Source: JAAYWY01 sp050945275 (GTDB taxonomy: Bacteria > Bacillota > DTU030 > DUMP01). From it: a stretch of DNA of 13,275 nucleotides. Positions within the stretch are counted from its first letter, which is position 1. Every line of letters starts with the position of its first letter. Below are positions 7,518-13,275 of the stretch, piece after piece. The DNA is taken from positions 1 to 13,275 of the forward strand of contig JBMNSQ010000042.1 of assembly GCA_050945275.1 (NCBI GenBank). The letters are read 5' to 3'. Under the pieces are notes generated by a model. It had not been told where the DNA came from and did no database searches. It was given only the letters and a program-made list of their open reading frames with translations. Both the position numbers and the translations under genes were made by a program.

Positions 7518-7540
7518 GGGCTTGTCCTTGCCCCTTTTCG
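7516..7540 (+). terminator. Terminator of the CLC gene
   Basis: A 6-bp GC-rich stem (7516-7521 with 7530-7535) with an 8-base loop is followed by T-rich sequence. It begins at the stop codon and overlaps the -35 box of the next promoter. Confidence 0.55.
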
Positions 7541-7556
7541 CCATTTTTTGTATAAT
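7528..7556 (+). promoter_or_regulatory. Sigma-A promoter of serS
   Basis: TTGCCC (7528-7533), a 17-base spacer and a perfect TATAAT (7551-7556). Initiation near 7563 would give a leader of only about 115 bases before the serS start, with about 45 bases ahead of the T-box-like motif. Confidence 0.8.
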
Positions 7557-7562
7557 GAAACC

Positions 7563-7650
7563 AGCTAACAAAGACGGGAATTAGAGAGCGAACCTCCTGA
7601 CTAAGCAGGGCGGTATCGCGTGTACGCCCGTCCCTTTGTGGACGGTTCTT
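7563..7650 (+). promoter_or_regulatory. Truncated T-box-like leader with terminator before serS
   Basis: AGGGCGGTATCGCG (7607-7620) corresponds to the conserved T-box sequence AGGGUGGNACCGCG, and CGTCCCT (7629-7635) is its pairing partner, forming the antiterminator. The competing terminator is CCGTCC (7628-7633) with GGACGG (7640-7645), then ttctt. In T-box leaders uncharged tRNA pairs its NCCA end with UGGN in the bulge; here that element reads CGGT, so pairing with the terminal A is lost. The part before it begins like a T-box 5' end (aaagacgggaattagagag) but leaves no room for Stem I with its specifier. The element is either a decayed T-box or a minimal attenuator. Confidence 0.65.
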
Positions 7651-7677
7651 AGTCGCTGATAATTTGGGGGGATAAAA

Positions 7678-8946
7678 GTGCTCGATGTAAAATTTGTCCG
7701 TACTAATCCGGACGTAGTACGAGAAGCCTTGCGTAAGCGTCATGTAACCGCTGATTTGGACGAGTTTCTACAGTTAGATGAAAAAAGGCGTCGCCTATTA
7801 GCGGAAGTGGAACAACTAAAGGCGGTGCGCAATAAAGAATCCGAGGAAATAGCCCGTCTAAAAAAGAGCGGCCAACCGGCTGACGAGCGTATTTCTTCCA
7901 TGCGCCAAGTATCGGAGCAGATCAAAGTCATGGATGAGAATGTGCGCCAAGTAGAAGAAGACTTGCAGCGGCTCCTTATGTTTATTCCCAACATTCCTCA
8001 CGAGAGTGTACCAGAGGGGGAAACAGATGCCGACAATGTTGAGGTTCTTACCTGGGGTAAGCCGCGGCAATTTGACTTTGATCCCAAAGCCCATTGGGAT
8101 ATCGGCACCGATCTTGACATATTAGATTTTGACCGCGCAGGCAAAGCGACCGGAGCCCGGTTCACCTTTTACAAAGGACTGGGGGCTCGGTTGGAGCGGG
8201 CTTGTATCAACTTTATGCTTGATTTGCATTTAAAACAGGGTTATACTGAGATCTTCCCGCCCTTTATTTGTAATGCCGACAGCATGACCGGCACTGGTCA
8301 GCTGCCCAAGTTCAAAGAGGATATGTTTAAGCTGGAAGGGCTTGACTACTACCTCATTCCTACGGCCGAAGTCCCGGTAACCAACCTTCACCGTGAGGAG
8401 ATTATCGACGGAGACAAGCTGCCACTTCATTATGTAGCCTACAGTGCTTGCTTTAGAGCCGAGGCCGGTTCGGCCGGGCGCGATACCCGTGGCCTCATTC
8501 GGCAGCATCAGTTTAACAAGGTGGAGCTGGTAAAGTTTTGTTCGCCGGAGACGTCGTGGGACGAACTGGAGAAGCTCACCAATGATGCCGAAGAAGTACT
8601 ACAGTTACTAGGCTTGCCCTACCGTAAAGTGGTATTGTCCACCGGCGATCTAGGTTTTAGCTCCGCTAAAACCTATGATTTAGAGGTATGGCTTCCTAGC
8701 TATAATGATTATAAAGAAATTTCATCTTGCAGTAACTTCCTTGATTTCCAGGCCCGGCGTGCGGGGATACGCTTTCGCCCGGCACCTAAAGCCAAGGCGG
8801 AATTTGCTCATACGCTAAACGGTTCCGGCGTGGCAGTAGGGCGTACCGTGGCCGCTATTTTGGAAAATTATCAGCGAGAAGATGGTTCGGTGCTGGTACC
8901 GGAAGCGCTTAGACCGTACATGGGAGATGTCGAAGTTATTAGGTAA
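7678..8946 (+). CDS. serS: Seryl-tRNA synthetase
   Basis: A 422-residue class II synthetase that charges all tRNA-Ser species in the cytoplasm. The N-terminal two-helix coiled coil that grips the long variable arm of tRNA-Ser occupies about residues 28-100. The catalytic core follows, with TEIFPPFI, LIPTAEVPVTN, motif 2 FRAEAGSAGRDTRGLIRQHQF and motif 3 around LNGSGVAVGRTVAAILENYQ. Length and motifs are standard. The start is GTG, with ggggggat at about 7665-7672. It is preceded by its own promoter and the T-box-like leader, and followed by four tRNA genes, two of them its substrates. No clear terminator separates it from the tRNA promoter at 8986. Confidence 0.98.
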   Translation: MLDVKFVRTNPDVVREALRKRHVTADLDEFLQLDEKRRRLLAEVEQLKAVRNKESEEIARLKKSGQPADERISSMRQVSEQIKVMDENVRQVEEDLQRLLMFIPNIPHESVPEGETDADNVEVLTWGKPRQFDFDPKAHWDIGTDLDILDFDRAGKATGARFTFYKGLGARLERACINFMLDLHLKQGYTEIFPPFICNADSMTGTGQLPKFKEDMFKLEGLDYYLIPTAEVPVTNLHREEIIDGDKLPLHYVAYSACFRAEAGSAGRDTRGLIRQHQFNKVELVKFCSPETSWDELEKLTNDAEEVLQLLGLPYRKVVLSTGDLGFSSAKTYDLEVWLPSYNDYKEISSCSNFLDFQARRAGIRFRPAPKAKAEFAHTLNGSGVAVGRTVAAILENYQREDGSVLVPEALRPYMGDVEVIR

Positions 8947-8985
8947 AACACTAAAACTTGACATTGCCTAAGGCCGCAGTTTTGG

Positions 8986-9014
8986 TTGACAGTCCAGGAT
9001 GCCTGTGCTATATT
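8986..9014 (+). promoter_or_regulatory. Promoter of the tRNA cluster
   Basis: A perfect TTGACA (8986-8991), a 17-base spacer and TATATT (9009-9014), with an overlapping TATTAT at 9011-9016. Transcription would begin around 9021. A 7-bp hairpin (9033-9039 with 9043-9049) sits in the leader before the first tRNA and may be a processing or structural element. Confidence 0.85.
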
Positions 9015-9066
9015 ATACGTGTAGCGCAGTGGCGCACACACTGTGTGCGTTTCACGGACGCCATGG

Positions 9067-9153
9067 GGAAGGGTGTCCGAGCGGTTTAAGGAGCTGGTCT
9101 TGAAAACCAGTGACTCGTAAGAGCCGTGGGTTCGAATCCCACCCCTTCCGCCA
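9067..9153 (+). tRNA. tRNA-Ser (UGA)
   Basis: The acceptor stem GGAAGGG pairs with CCCTTCC; the discriminator is G and CCA is encoded. The anticodon stem ctggt/accag encloses the loop cttgaaa, anticodon TGA. A long class II variable arm and the T-loop ttcgaat complete the fold. First tRNA of the cluster; it reads UCA and other UCN codons. Confidence 0.97.
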
Positions 9154-9170
9154 TACTGCGTAGCAAACGT

Positions 9171-9264
9171 GGAGAGGTGGCCGAGTAGGTCGAAGGCGGT
9201 CGCCTGCTAAGCGATTGTACAGCTTATAACTGTACCCCGGGTTCGAATCCCGGCCTCTCCGCCA
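9171..9264 (+). tRNA. tRNA-Ser (GCU)
   Basis: The acceptor GGAGAGG pairs with CCTCTCC; discriminator G and encoded CCA. The anticodon stem gtcgc/gcgat carries the loop ctgctaa, anticodon GCT, which reads AGC and AGU. The long variable arm is a well-paired hairpin (gtacag/ctgtac) typical of class II tRNA-Ser. Confidence 0.97.
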
Positions 9265-9274
9265 TAAAGTACGC

Positions 9275-9351
9275 GCGCCTGTAGCTCAGCTGGATAGAGT
9301 GTCTGACTACGAATCAGAAGGTCGGGGGTTCGAGTCCCTCCGGGCGCGCCA
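9275..9351 (+). tRNA. tRNA-Arg (ACG)
   Basis: 77 bases with encoded CCA. The acceptor GCGCCTG pairs with CGGGCGC (one U-G pair). The anticodon loop ctacgaa in the stem tctga/tcaga gives ACG. This is the usual bacterial substrate of TadA, which converts A34 to inosine so one tRNA reads CGU, CGC and CGA; the tadA gene lies about 110 bases downstream. Confidence 0.97.
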
Positions 9352-9356
9352 TTTGT

Positions 9357-9435
9357 GTCCCTATAGCTCAGTTGGATAGAGCGGGGGATTCCTAATCCCC
9401 GTCTTGCGGAGGTTCGAGTCCTCCTAGGGACGCCA
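9357..9435 (+). tRNA. tRNA-Arg (CCU)
   Basis: The acceptor GTCCCTA pairs with TAGGGAC; discriminator G and encoded CCA. The anticodon stem gggga/tcccc carries the loop ttcctaa, anticodon CCT, reading AGG. The variable region is about 7 bases, slightly longer than the usual 5 for a class I tRNA. It ends about 30 bases before tadA. Confidence 0.95.
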
Positions 9436-9465
9436 TTTAAGCGAATAATGCTTTAGGTGATGAGT

Positions 9466-9921
9466 GTGGCCAAAGAGCGCGATAAGCTATATATGAAGCG
9501 GGCGCTTGAATTAGCCCAGGAAGCCGCCGCGTGGGGAGAAGTCCCAGTGGGGGCTGTTGTTGTGCAAAACGATGCTATCATCGCCGAAGCGTTTAATCGC
9601 CGCGAGCTCTGGCGTGATCCCACAGCCCATGCCGAGGTGCTAGCTATCCGAAGCGCTGCCGACAAGTTAAACCGTTGGCGTCTTGAGGGAACAACCCTTT
9701 ATGTAACCCTGGAGCCTTGTGCCATGTGCGCTGGAGCCATGGTGCTGGCCCGGATAGAGCGCCTAGTGTACGGTGCTGATGATCCCAAGAGCGGAGCCAT
9801 TCGTTCATTGTACCAGTTAGCGGATGACGACAGGCTTAACCACCGTCTAAAGATTACAGCCGGTGTGCTGGCTGACGAGTGTTCGGTTGTGCTGAAACAG
9901 TTTTTTCAGCAGCGGCGTTAA
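9466..9921 (+). CDS. tadA: tRNA-specific adenosine deaminase TadA
   Basis: A 151-residue zinc-dependent deaminase that converts A34 of tRNA-Arg(ACG) to inosine. The zinc site is complete: H55 and catalytic E57 in HAE, with C85 and C88 in PCAMC. GEVPVGAVVV (24-33) and the DDPKSGA segment are also typical. I chose GTG 9466 because AGGTGA (9455-9460) lies five bases upstream; in-frame GTG 9457 and ATG 9460 would add two or three residues and have the ribosome site too close. No promoter or terminator is seen between the tRNA-Arg genes and this gene, so it is probably co-transcribed with them, and with the tRNA-Ser genes downstream. Confidence 0.94.
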   Translation: MAKERDKLYMKRALELAQEAAAWGEVPVGAVVVQNDAIIAEAFNRRELWRDPTAHAEVLAIRSAADKLNRWRLEGTTLYVTLEPCAMCAGAMVLARIERLVYGADDPKSGAIRSLYQLADDDRLNHRLKITAGVLADECSVVLKQFFQQRR

Positions 9922-9955
9922 AGCGGTTTAAGTTTAATTTAAAAGGTTAATTCAT

Positions 9956-10047
9956 GGAGAGATGGCCGAGTCCGGTTGAAGGCGCTCGCCTCGAAAGCGA
10001 GTAGGCATTTACGTGCCTCGTGAGTTCGAATCTCACTCTCTCCGCCA
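9956..10047 (+). tRNA. tRNA-Ser (CGA)
   Basis: The acceptor GGAGAGA pairs with TCTCTCC; discriminator G and encoded CCA. The anticodon stem ctcgc/gcgag carries the loop ctcgaaa, anticodon CGA, reading UCG. A long variable arm is present. The D-arm and anticodon stem are almost identical to tRNA-Ser(GGA) 25 bases downstream, suggesting tandem duplication. Confidence 0.97.
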
Positions 10048-10072
10048 TAAGTTAATATCTTTGTAGAATCGT

Positions 10073-10167
10073 GGAGAGGTGGCCGAGTCCGGTCGAAGGC
10101 GCTCGCCTGGAGAGCGAGTAGGCAGAAGCTCTCTGCCTCGTGGGTTCAAATCCCACCCTCTCCGCCA
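10073..10167 (+). tRNA. tRNA-Ser (GGA)
   Basis: The acceptor GGAGAGG pairs with CCTCTCC; discriminator G and encoded CCA. The anticodon stem ctcgc/gcgag carries the loop ctggaga, anticodon GGA, reading UCC and UCU. The variable arm is a strong hairpin (ggcagaag/ctctctgcc region). The T-loop is ttcaaat. It completes the set of four serine isoacceptors in this cluster. Confidence 0.97.
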
Positions 10168-10185
10168 TTTTTGTCTACAAAGTTT

Positions 10186-10454
10186 GGCCGTGCTAGATGG
10201 GGAGGTAGCGGTGCCCTGTACCTGCAACCCGCTAGAGCAGGATCGAATTCCTGCCCGAGGTGGCACCTTGTGGGGTCCGGCCTCGGTAAGCGGCAAGGAA
10301 GATTGGGTCCCGCGCAACGTACATTCATGAACCCCGTCAGACCCGGGAGGGAGCAGCGGTAAGTGGATCCCTGCGTGTGCCGTGGGTAAGCCTGGTCGGA
10401 GCTGGCTGCCGGGGTATCGCCCGGAAGGTGGTTATCGACGGCAGGTGCACGGCC
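10186..10454 (+). ncRNA. scr: Signal recognition particle RNA, large Bacillus-type
   Basis: About 269 bases, closed by the terminal helix ggccgtgc (from 10186) with gcacggcc (to 10454). The 5' Alu-type domain has the family pattern gatggggaggtagcggtgcc. The S domain carries the Ffh-binding helix 8, gtcagaccc, then the tetraloop GGGA (10345-10348), then gggagcagc. The core matches the conserved SRP motif; the tetraloop is GGGA instead of the more common GGAA but still of GNRA type. It pairs with Ffh to target membrane proteins. It lies 18 bases after tRNA-Ser(GGA) without an obvious promoter of its own, so it may be processed from the tRNA transcript, and directly before dnaX as in B. subtilis. 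Confidence 0.95.
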
Positions 10455-10483
10455 ATTTATTTTGAGTGTTATGACGAGTAATA

Positions 10484-10517
10484 GCCACTTGGTATGAAAC
10501 CAAGTGGCCCTTTTATA
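10484..10517 (+). terminator. Terminator of the tRNA-tadA-SRP RNA unit
   Basis: A perfect 10-bp stem (10484-10493 with 10499-10508) with loop atgaa, followed by ccttttata. It is the first strong terminator after the promoter at 8986. Confidence 0.88.
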
Positions 10518-10600
10518 TAGGGCAGGATTTTGGTTTAATAGAGGCGAATTAAGAAACAGACTATACTAGCTTGAGGCTGTTACCCGAAGGGGGACGTGAT

Positions 10601-12241
10601 ATGGCCTATCGGACGTTATATCGGGCATGGCGGCCACAGACTTTTGATCAGGTGCTTGGGCAGGATCATGTCTGCCGCACACTGCAAAACGCCATTTCCA
10701 GTGATCGGCTGGCCCATGCCTATTTATTCTGTGGTCCCCGCGGGACGGGAAAAACTAGCACTGCCAAAATACTGGCCAAGGCCCTAAATTGCGAGCAGGG
10801 ACCCACAGCTACTCCATGTGACGAGTGTAGTCTTTGCGTGCGTATTCGCGAAGGCTATTGCCTGGATGTATTGGAGATGGACGCTGCATCTAACCGAGGT
10901 ATCGACGAGATTAGATCCCTTCGCGATCAGGTGCGTCTTACTCCCACGGAAGGTCGCTATAAGGTATATATCATTGACGAAGTTCATATGTTAACAGCCG
11001 AGGCGTTTAATGCCTTCCTCAAAACATTGGAAGAGCCGCCGCCACGCGTACTATTTATTTTAGCAACTACCGAACCAGAGCGTATTCCAGCTACTATTTT
11101 GTCCCGTTGTCAACGTTTCGACTTTCACCGTTTGACAGCCGAGACCATTGCTCAGCGTCTGCAAGAAGTAGCAGCCGCCGAAAACCTAACCTTAGAGCCG
11201 CGCACAGCCATGCTTCTAGCCCGCTCGGCCGAAGGAAGCCTACGTGATGGCTTGGGACTACTGGATCAATGTATTTCCTTTTGCGGCTCCGTTATCCAGC
11301 ATCAGGATGTACTGGAACTACTGGGCGTACCAGCGGGGGATGTGCTAACCGATCTAATAGGAGCAATTGGGCAAGGAGAGGCTGGCACAGTATTTACCAT
11401 GTTGGCTGATCTTCGGGCTAAGGGCCGGGATCCCCGCTTGCTCCTTAAGCACTTAACCTTCTGGTTACGTAATCTACTGCTGCTTAAAGTTTGCCGGGAG
11501 CCAGAGCTGCTTTTGGCGCTAAGCGAAGAAGAGATAACCGGCTTGCAGCAGCAGAGTAAACTCTGGCGTTCGGACCGAGTTACAGCCGCCTTAACGGAGT
11601 TGACCGGGCAAGAAAATACCATGCGTTTTGCTGCCGATCCGTGGATTGTATTAGAAGCTACCCTAGCTGGTCTTTGCTTAACCGGTTCGGCTTTGGGTAT
11701 GCCCGAGCAAACAGCCGCCAGCGAAATAATCGCTACTAATAAACGATCGCCAGAAACAGCAGATGCGACCAAGGTTAAAACGGTATCCCCGAAGAAACCT
11801 AAGAGGAAGCCTGCAACAGCCAAAAAGCAAGCGGTAACGCCTTCGGCGTCACCGGTAGCGGCAGCGGATTCTCTCGAACTAGAGAATATCAAAGCTGCTT
11901 GGCCCCAAGTACTACAAGAGGTACGGGCCAAGGGACCGGCCCTGGAGGCAGTATGGCGCTATGGTGAGCCTTGGGCAATCCAAGGTAACACCTTAAAAAT
12001 TGCATTTGAGGCCGAAGGAATAAAAAATGTGGCGGCACAACCGGATAAATTAGCGGCGCTACAAGACGCCTTGCGCCAGGTACTGCAGACCGAGTTTACA
12101 ATACGACCGGAAACAGTCGATACCAAGACTGGGGCCACCGATACAGAGCCACCCTTACCGGAGGAGCCGCCCGGCATAGCCGAGGCTAAGGCTTTATTTG
12201 GGGCCGATAAGGTAGTTATACGGGAAAAAAGTGAGGAGTGA
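10601..12241 (+). CDS. dnaX: DNA polymerase III subunits gamma/tau
   Basis: A 546-residue clamp-loader ATPase of the replisome. Domain order: an AAA+ module with Walker A GPRGTGKT (45-52), a four-cysteine zinc module (C64, C73, C76, C79), Walker B YIIDEVHM (123-130), sensor 1 ATTEPERIP and the arginine finger in SRC (R169); then the clamp-loader collar domain to about 365; then a Lys/Pro/Ala-rich linker (about 385-425) and a tau-type C-terminal domain. The start is ATG behind aaggggg (10587-10593); an in-frame TTG at 10571 is less likely. A weak -10-like TATACT (10562-10567) precedes it without a clear -35. A possible frameshift site lies in the linker. The stop lies eight bases before the ybaB start. 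Confidence 0.97.
   Translation: MAYRTLYRAWRPQTFDQVLGQDHVCRTLQNAISSDRLAHAYLFCGPRGTGKTSTAKILAKALNCEQGPTATPCDECSLCVRIREGYCLDVLEMDAASNRGIDEIRSLRDQVRLTPTEGRYKVYIIDEVHMLTAEAFNAFLKTLEEPPPRVLFILATTEPERIPATILSRCQRFDFHRLTAETIAQRLQEVAAAENLTLEPRTAMLLARSAEGSLRDGLGLLDQCISFCGSVIQHQDVLELLGVPAGDVLTDLIGAIGQGEAGTVFTMLADLRAKGRDPRLLLKHLTFWLRNLLLLKVCREPELLLALSEEEITGLQQQSKLWRSDRVTAALTELTGQENTMRFAADPWIVLEATLAGLCLTGSALGMPEQTAASEIIATNKRSPETADATKVKTVSPKKPKRKPATAKKQAVTPSASPVAAADSLELENIKAAWPQVLQEVRAKGPALEAVWRYGEPWAIQGNTLKIAFEAEGIKNVAAQPDKLAALQDALRQVLQTEFTIRPETVDTKTGATDTEPPLPEEPPGIAEAKALFGADKVVIREKSEE
11821..11854 (+). other. Possible frameshift element in dnaX
   Basis: The heptamer C AAA AAG (11821-11827, zero-frame codons GCC AAA AAG) is followed after four bases by a hairpin of 9 pairs in 10 (11832-11841 with 11845-11854, loop ttc). 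The +1/-2 frame meets TAA at 11835-11837; the -1 frame runs to TGA at 11965. E. coli dnaX uses A AAA AAG plus a hairpin to make the short gamma subunit. The leading C weakens the classical -1 slip, so this is only a candidate. Confidence 0.3.
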
Positions 12242-12248
12242 TGACAGT

Positions 12249-12569
12249 ATGGGTATGAATATGAACAAGATGATGAAGCAAGTTCAAAAAATGCAAAAAG
12301 AAATGGCCCGAGTACAAGAAGAGATGGCCGCCAAGACAGTAGATGCTACCGCCGGCGGTGGGGCCGTTACCGTAACTGTTAACGGCAAGCCGGAAGTGGT
12401 GGCTGTGCAGATTGACCCGGAAGTACTAGATCCAGATGATGTGGAGATGCTGCAGGATCTAATTGTGGCCGCTACTAACGAAGCCATCCGTCAGTCTCAG
12501 GACCAAATGGCCCAGGCCATGGCCCGCTTTACCGGAGGGCTGAAGATTCCTGGGTTACCAGGGTTCTAA
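12249..12569 (+). CDS. ybaB: YbaB/EbfC nucleoid-associated protein
   Basis: A 106-residue small DNA-binding protein of the YbaB/EbfC family (YaaK in B. subtilis), a dimeric nucleoid-associated factor usually encoded between dnaX and recR. The Met- and Lys-rich N-terminal helix (NMNKMMKQVQKMQKEMARVQ) is followed by the family core with GGGAVTVTVNGKPEVVAVQIDPE and the helix ending in a Gly/Pro-rich tail GLKIPGLPGF. The start ATG 12249 follows aggag (12234-12238), which lies inside the end of dnaX, so the two are translationally linked; ATG 12255 and 12261 are possible alternatives. A terminator follows, meaning the unit ends here and does not run into recR. Confidence 0.94.
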   Translation: MGMNMNKMMKQVQKMQKEMARVQEEMAAKTVDATAGGGAVTVTVNGKPEVVAVQIDPEVLDPDDVEMLQDLIVAATNEAIRQSQDQMAQAMARFTGGLKIPGLPGF

Positions 12570-12580
12570 TATGCTACTTG

Positions 12581-12614
12581 GCCTGGCGCAGACCTTAACG
12601 CCAGGCTTTGTTTA
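12581..12614 (+). terminator. Terminator after ybaB
   Basis: A perfect 8-bp GC-rich stem (12581-12588 with 12599-12606), 10-base loop, then tttgttta. It begins 11 bases after the ybaB stop and separates dnaX-ybaB from the methyltransferase. Confidence 0.8.
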
Positions 12615-12661
12615 TAGCAGCGTGATAAAGTTTGTAAGTAGGGACAGGGAGTGCATTAAAA

Positions 12662-13275
12662 GTGACAGAGAAGAAGCGTGCACCGCGCAACCGAACAATA
12701 ACCTTAACTGCCGAAGAGATAACACACTATCAAACGAAGCTCACAAAGCTAAATGGTTTGGCCAAGGTTGCCGACATCACCAACAAGACCATTAATCAGG
12801 ATTTGTTTGACATTCTGGATCTATTGCCCACATCGTTTGTGGACCTACTTTTTATTGACCCTCCTTATAACTTAACCAAGTCTTTTCGCAGTACTACCTT
12901 TAAGCAAGGTAGCACCGAGGAATATAAAGAGTGGCTTCAGTCCTGGTTTCCCAAACTGTTGTCGATCCTAAAACCAACAGCGTCTGTGTATATATGCGGC
13001 GACTGGCGTTCATCGGCAGCCATCTATGAGGTGGCCCAGCAGCATCTTATTATCCAGAATCGTATTACTTGGGAACGAGAGAAGGGCCGGGGAGCTAAGG
13101 TTAACTGGAAGAATTGTTCCGAGGACATTTGGTTCTGCACCAAGTCCAGAGACTACTTTTTCGACGTGGAGGCGGTCAAGCTAAAGCGGCGAGTAATTGC
13201 TCCTTATAAAGACAGCAACCGGCGGCCCAAGGATTGGACCAAGTCGGCTGCAGGCAACTTTCGTTTAACCTATCC
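12662..13275 (+). CDS. Site-specific DNA methyltransferase, beta class (partial, cut by window end)
   Basis: The first 204 codons of a gene that runs off the window. The reading frame is open from GTG 12662 to the end. The catalytic motif DPPYN (bases 12857-12871) lies near residues 66-70, after FVDLLFI. Having the catalytic motif first, with the AdoMet-binding FxGxG expected later, is the beta arrangement; DPPY favours N6-adenine over N4-cytosine as target (family knowledge). Later segments such as ITWEREKGRGAKVNWKN and SEDIWF are typical of N6/N4 methylases. agggag (12646-12651) lies 10 bases upstream of the start. The 45-odd N-terminal residues before the domain are polar and basic. Whether a restriction enzyme follows cannot be seen. 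Confidence 0.88.
   Translation, partial: MTEKKRAPRNRTITLTAEEITHYQTKLTKLNGLAKVADITNKTINQDLFDILDLLPTSFVDLLFIDPPYNLTKSFRSTTFKQGSTEEYKEWLQSWFPKLLSILKPTASVYICGDWRSSAAIYEVAQQHLIIQNRITWEREKGRGAKVNWKNCSEDIWFCTKSRDYFFDVEAVKLKRRVIAPYKDSNRRPKDWTKSAAGNFRLTY

Noticed and set aside
8958..8963. A second TTGACA upstream of the tRNA promoter
   Set aside because: No -10 box at the correct distance; the copy at 8986 has one.
10033..10362. Several open frames over tRNA-Ser(GGA) and the SRP RNA
   Set aside because: They overlap well-folded RNA genes and have no family resemblance.
11302..11931. 209-codon minus-strand open frame inside dnaX
   Set aside because: Serine-rich antisense shadow of the dnaX frame with no ribosome site; dnaX on the other strand is certain.
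12020..12027. A6 run in dnaX (ATA AAA AAT) as an alternative slippery site
   Set aside because: Not a standard heptamer, no downstream hairpin, and too close to the C-terminus to give a gamma-sized product.
12571..12795. 74-codon frame after ybaB
   Set aside because: It spans a terminator and the first part of the methyltransferase in another frame; the DPPY-containing frame is the real gene.
1..13275. CRISPR array, insertion sequence or prophage
   Set aside because: No regularly spaced repeats, transposase, integrase or terminal repeats were seen; similarity between tRNA-Ser copies explains the main repeated segments.

Overview
The window looks like chromosomal DNA of an endospore-forming Firmicute, probably of the class Clostridia. 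The clues are strong Shine-Dalgarno sites, frequent GTG and TTG starts, a YtrA-type GntR regulator, a T-box-like leader before serS, a large SRP RNA with an Alu domain, and a SleL/YaaH-type spore glycosidase. I cannot name the genus. The gene set serS, tRNA-Ser, a YaaH-type GH18 protein, tadA, SRP RNA, dnaX and ybaB is the one found near the replication origin of Bacillus subtilis, so an origin-proximal position is likely (inference).

Layout. 1-384: no gene; GC-rich palindromes that look like interspersed repeats, a terminator, then a near-consensus promoter abutting a perfect inverted repeat. 385-2695: a three-gene operon of GntR/YtrA-type repressor, ABC ATPase and ABC permease, joined by 4-base ATGA/GTGA overlaps. 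2837-3337: a short, divergent DedA-family membrane protein. 3486-3998: a macro-domain protein. 4065-5974 on the minus strand: a GH18 spore-type glycosidase followed by a patatin-like lipid hydrolase. 6207-7517: a CLC-type chloride transporter.

7528-10516 is a translation block: promoter, T-box-like leader, serS, then a promoter and four tRNAs (Ser-UGA, Ser-GCU, Arg-ACG, Arg-CCU), tadA, two more tRNAs (Ser-CGA, Ser-GGA) and the SRP RNA with a strong terminator. All four serine isoacceptors sit beside the enzyme that charges them, and the A34-containing tRNA-Arg sits beside the deaminase that should edit it. 10601-12614: dnaX, ybaB and a terminator. From 12662 to the window edge is the 5' part of a beta-class DNA methyltransferase, where recR often follows ybaB in Firmicutes.

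No clearly unprecedented system is visible. The points most worth following are: a serS leader that keeps the T-box antiterminator and terminator but has no room for Stem I; the self-contained Ser/Arg decoding cluster; a possible frameshift element in dnaX; a DedA protein lacking key residues; and the methyltransferase displacing recR.
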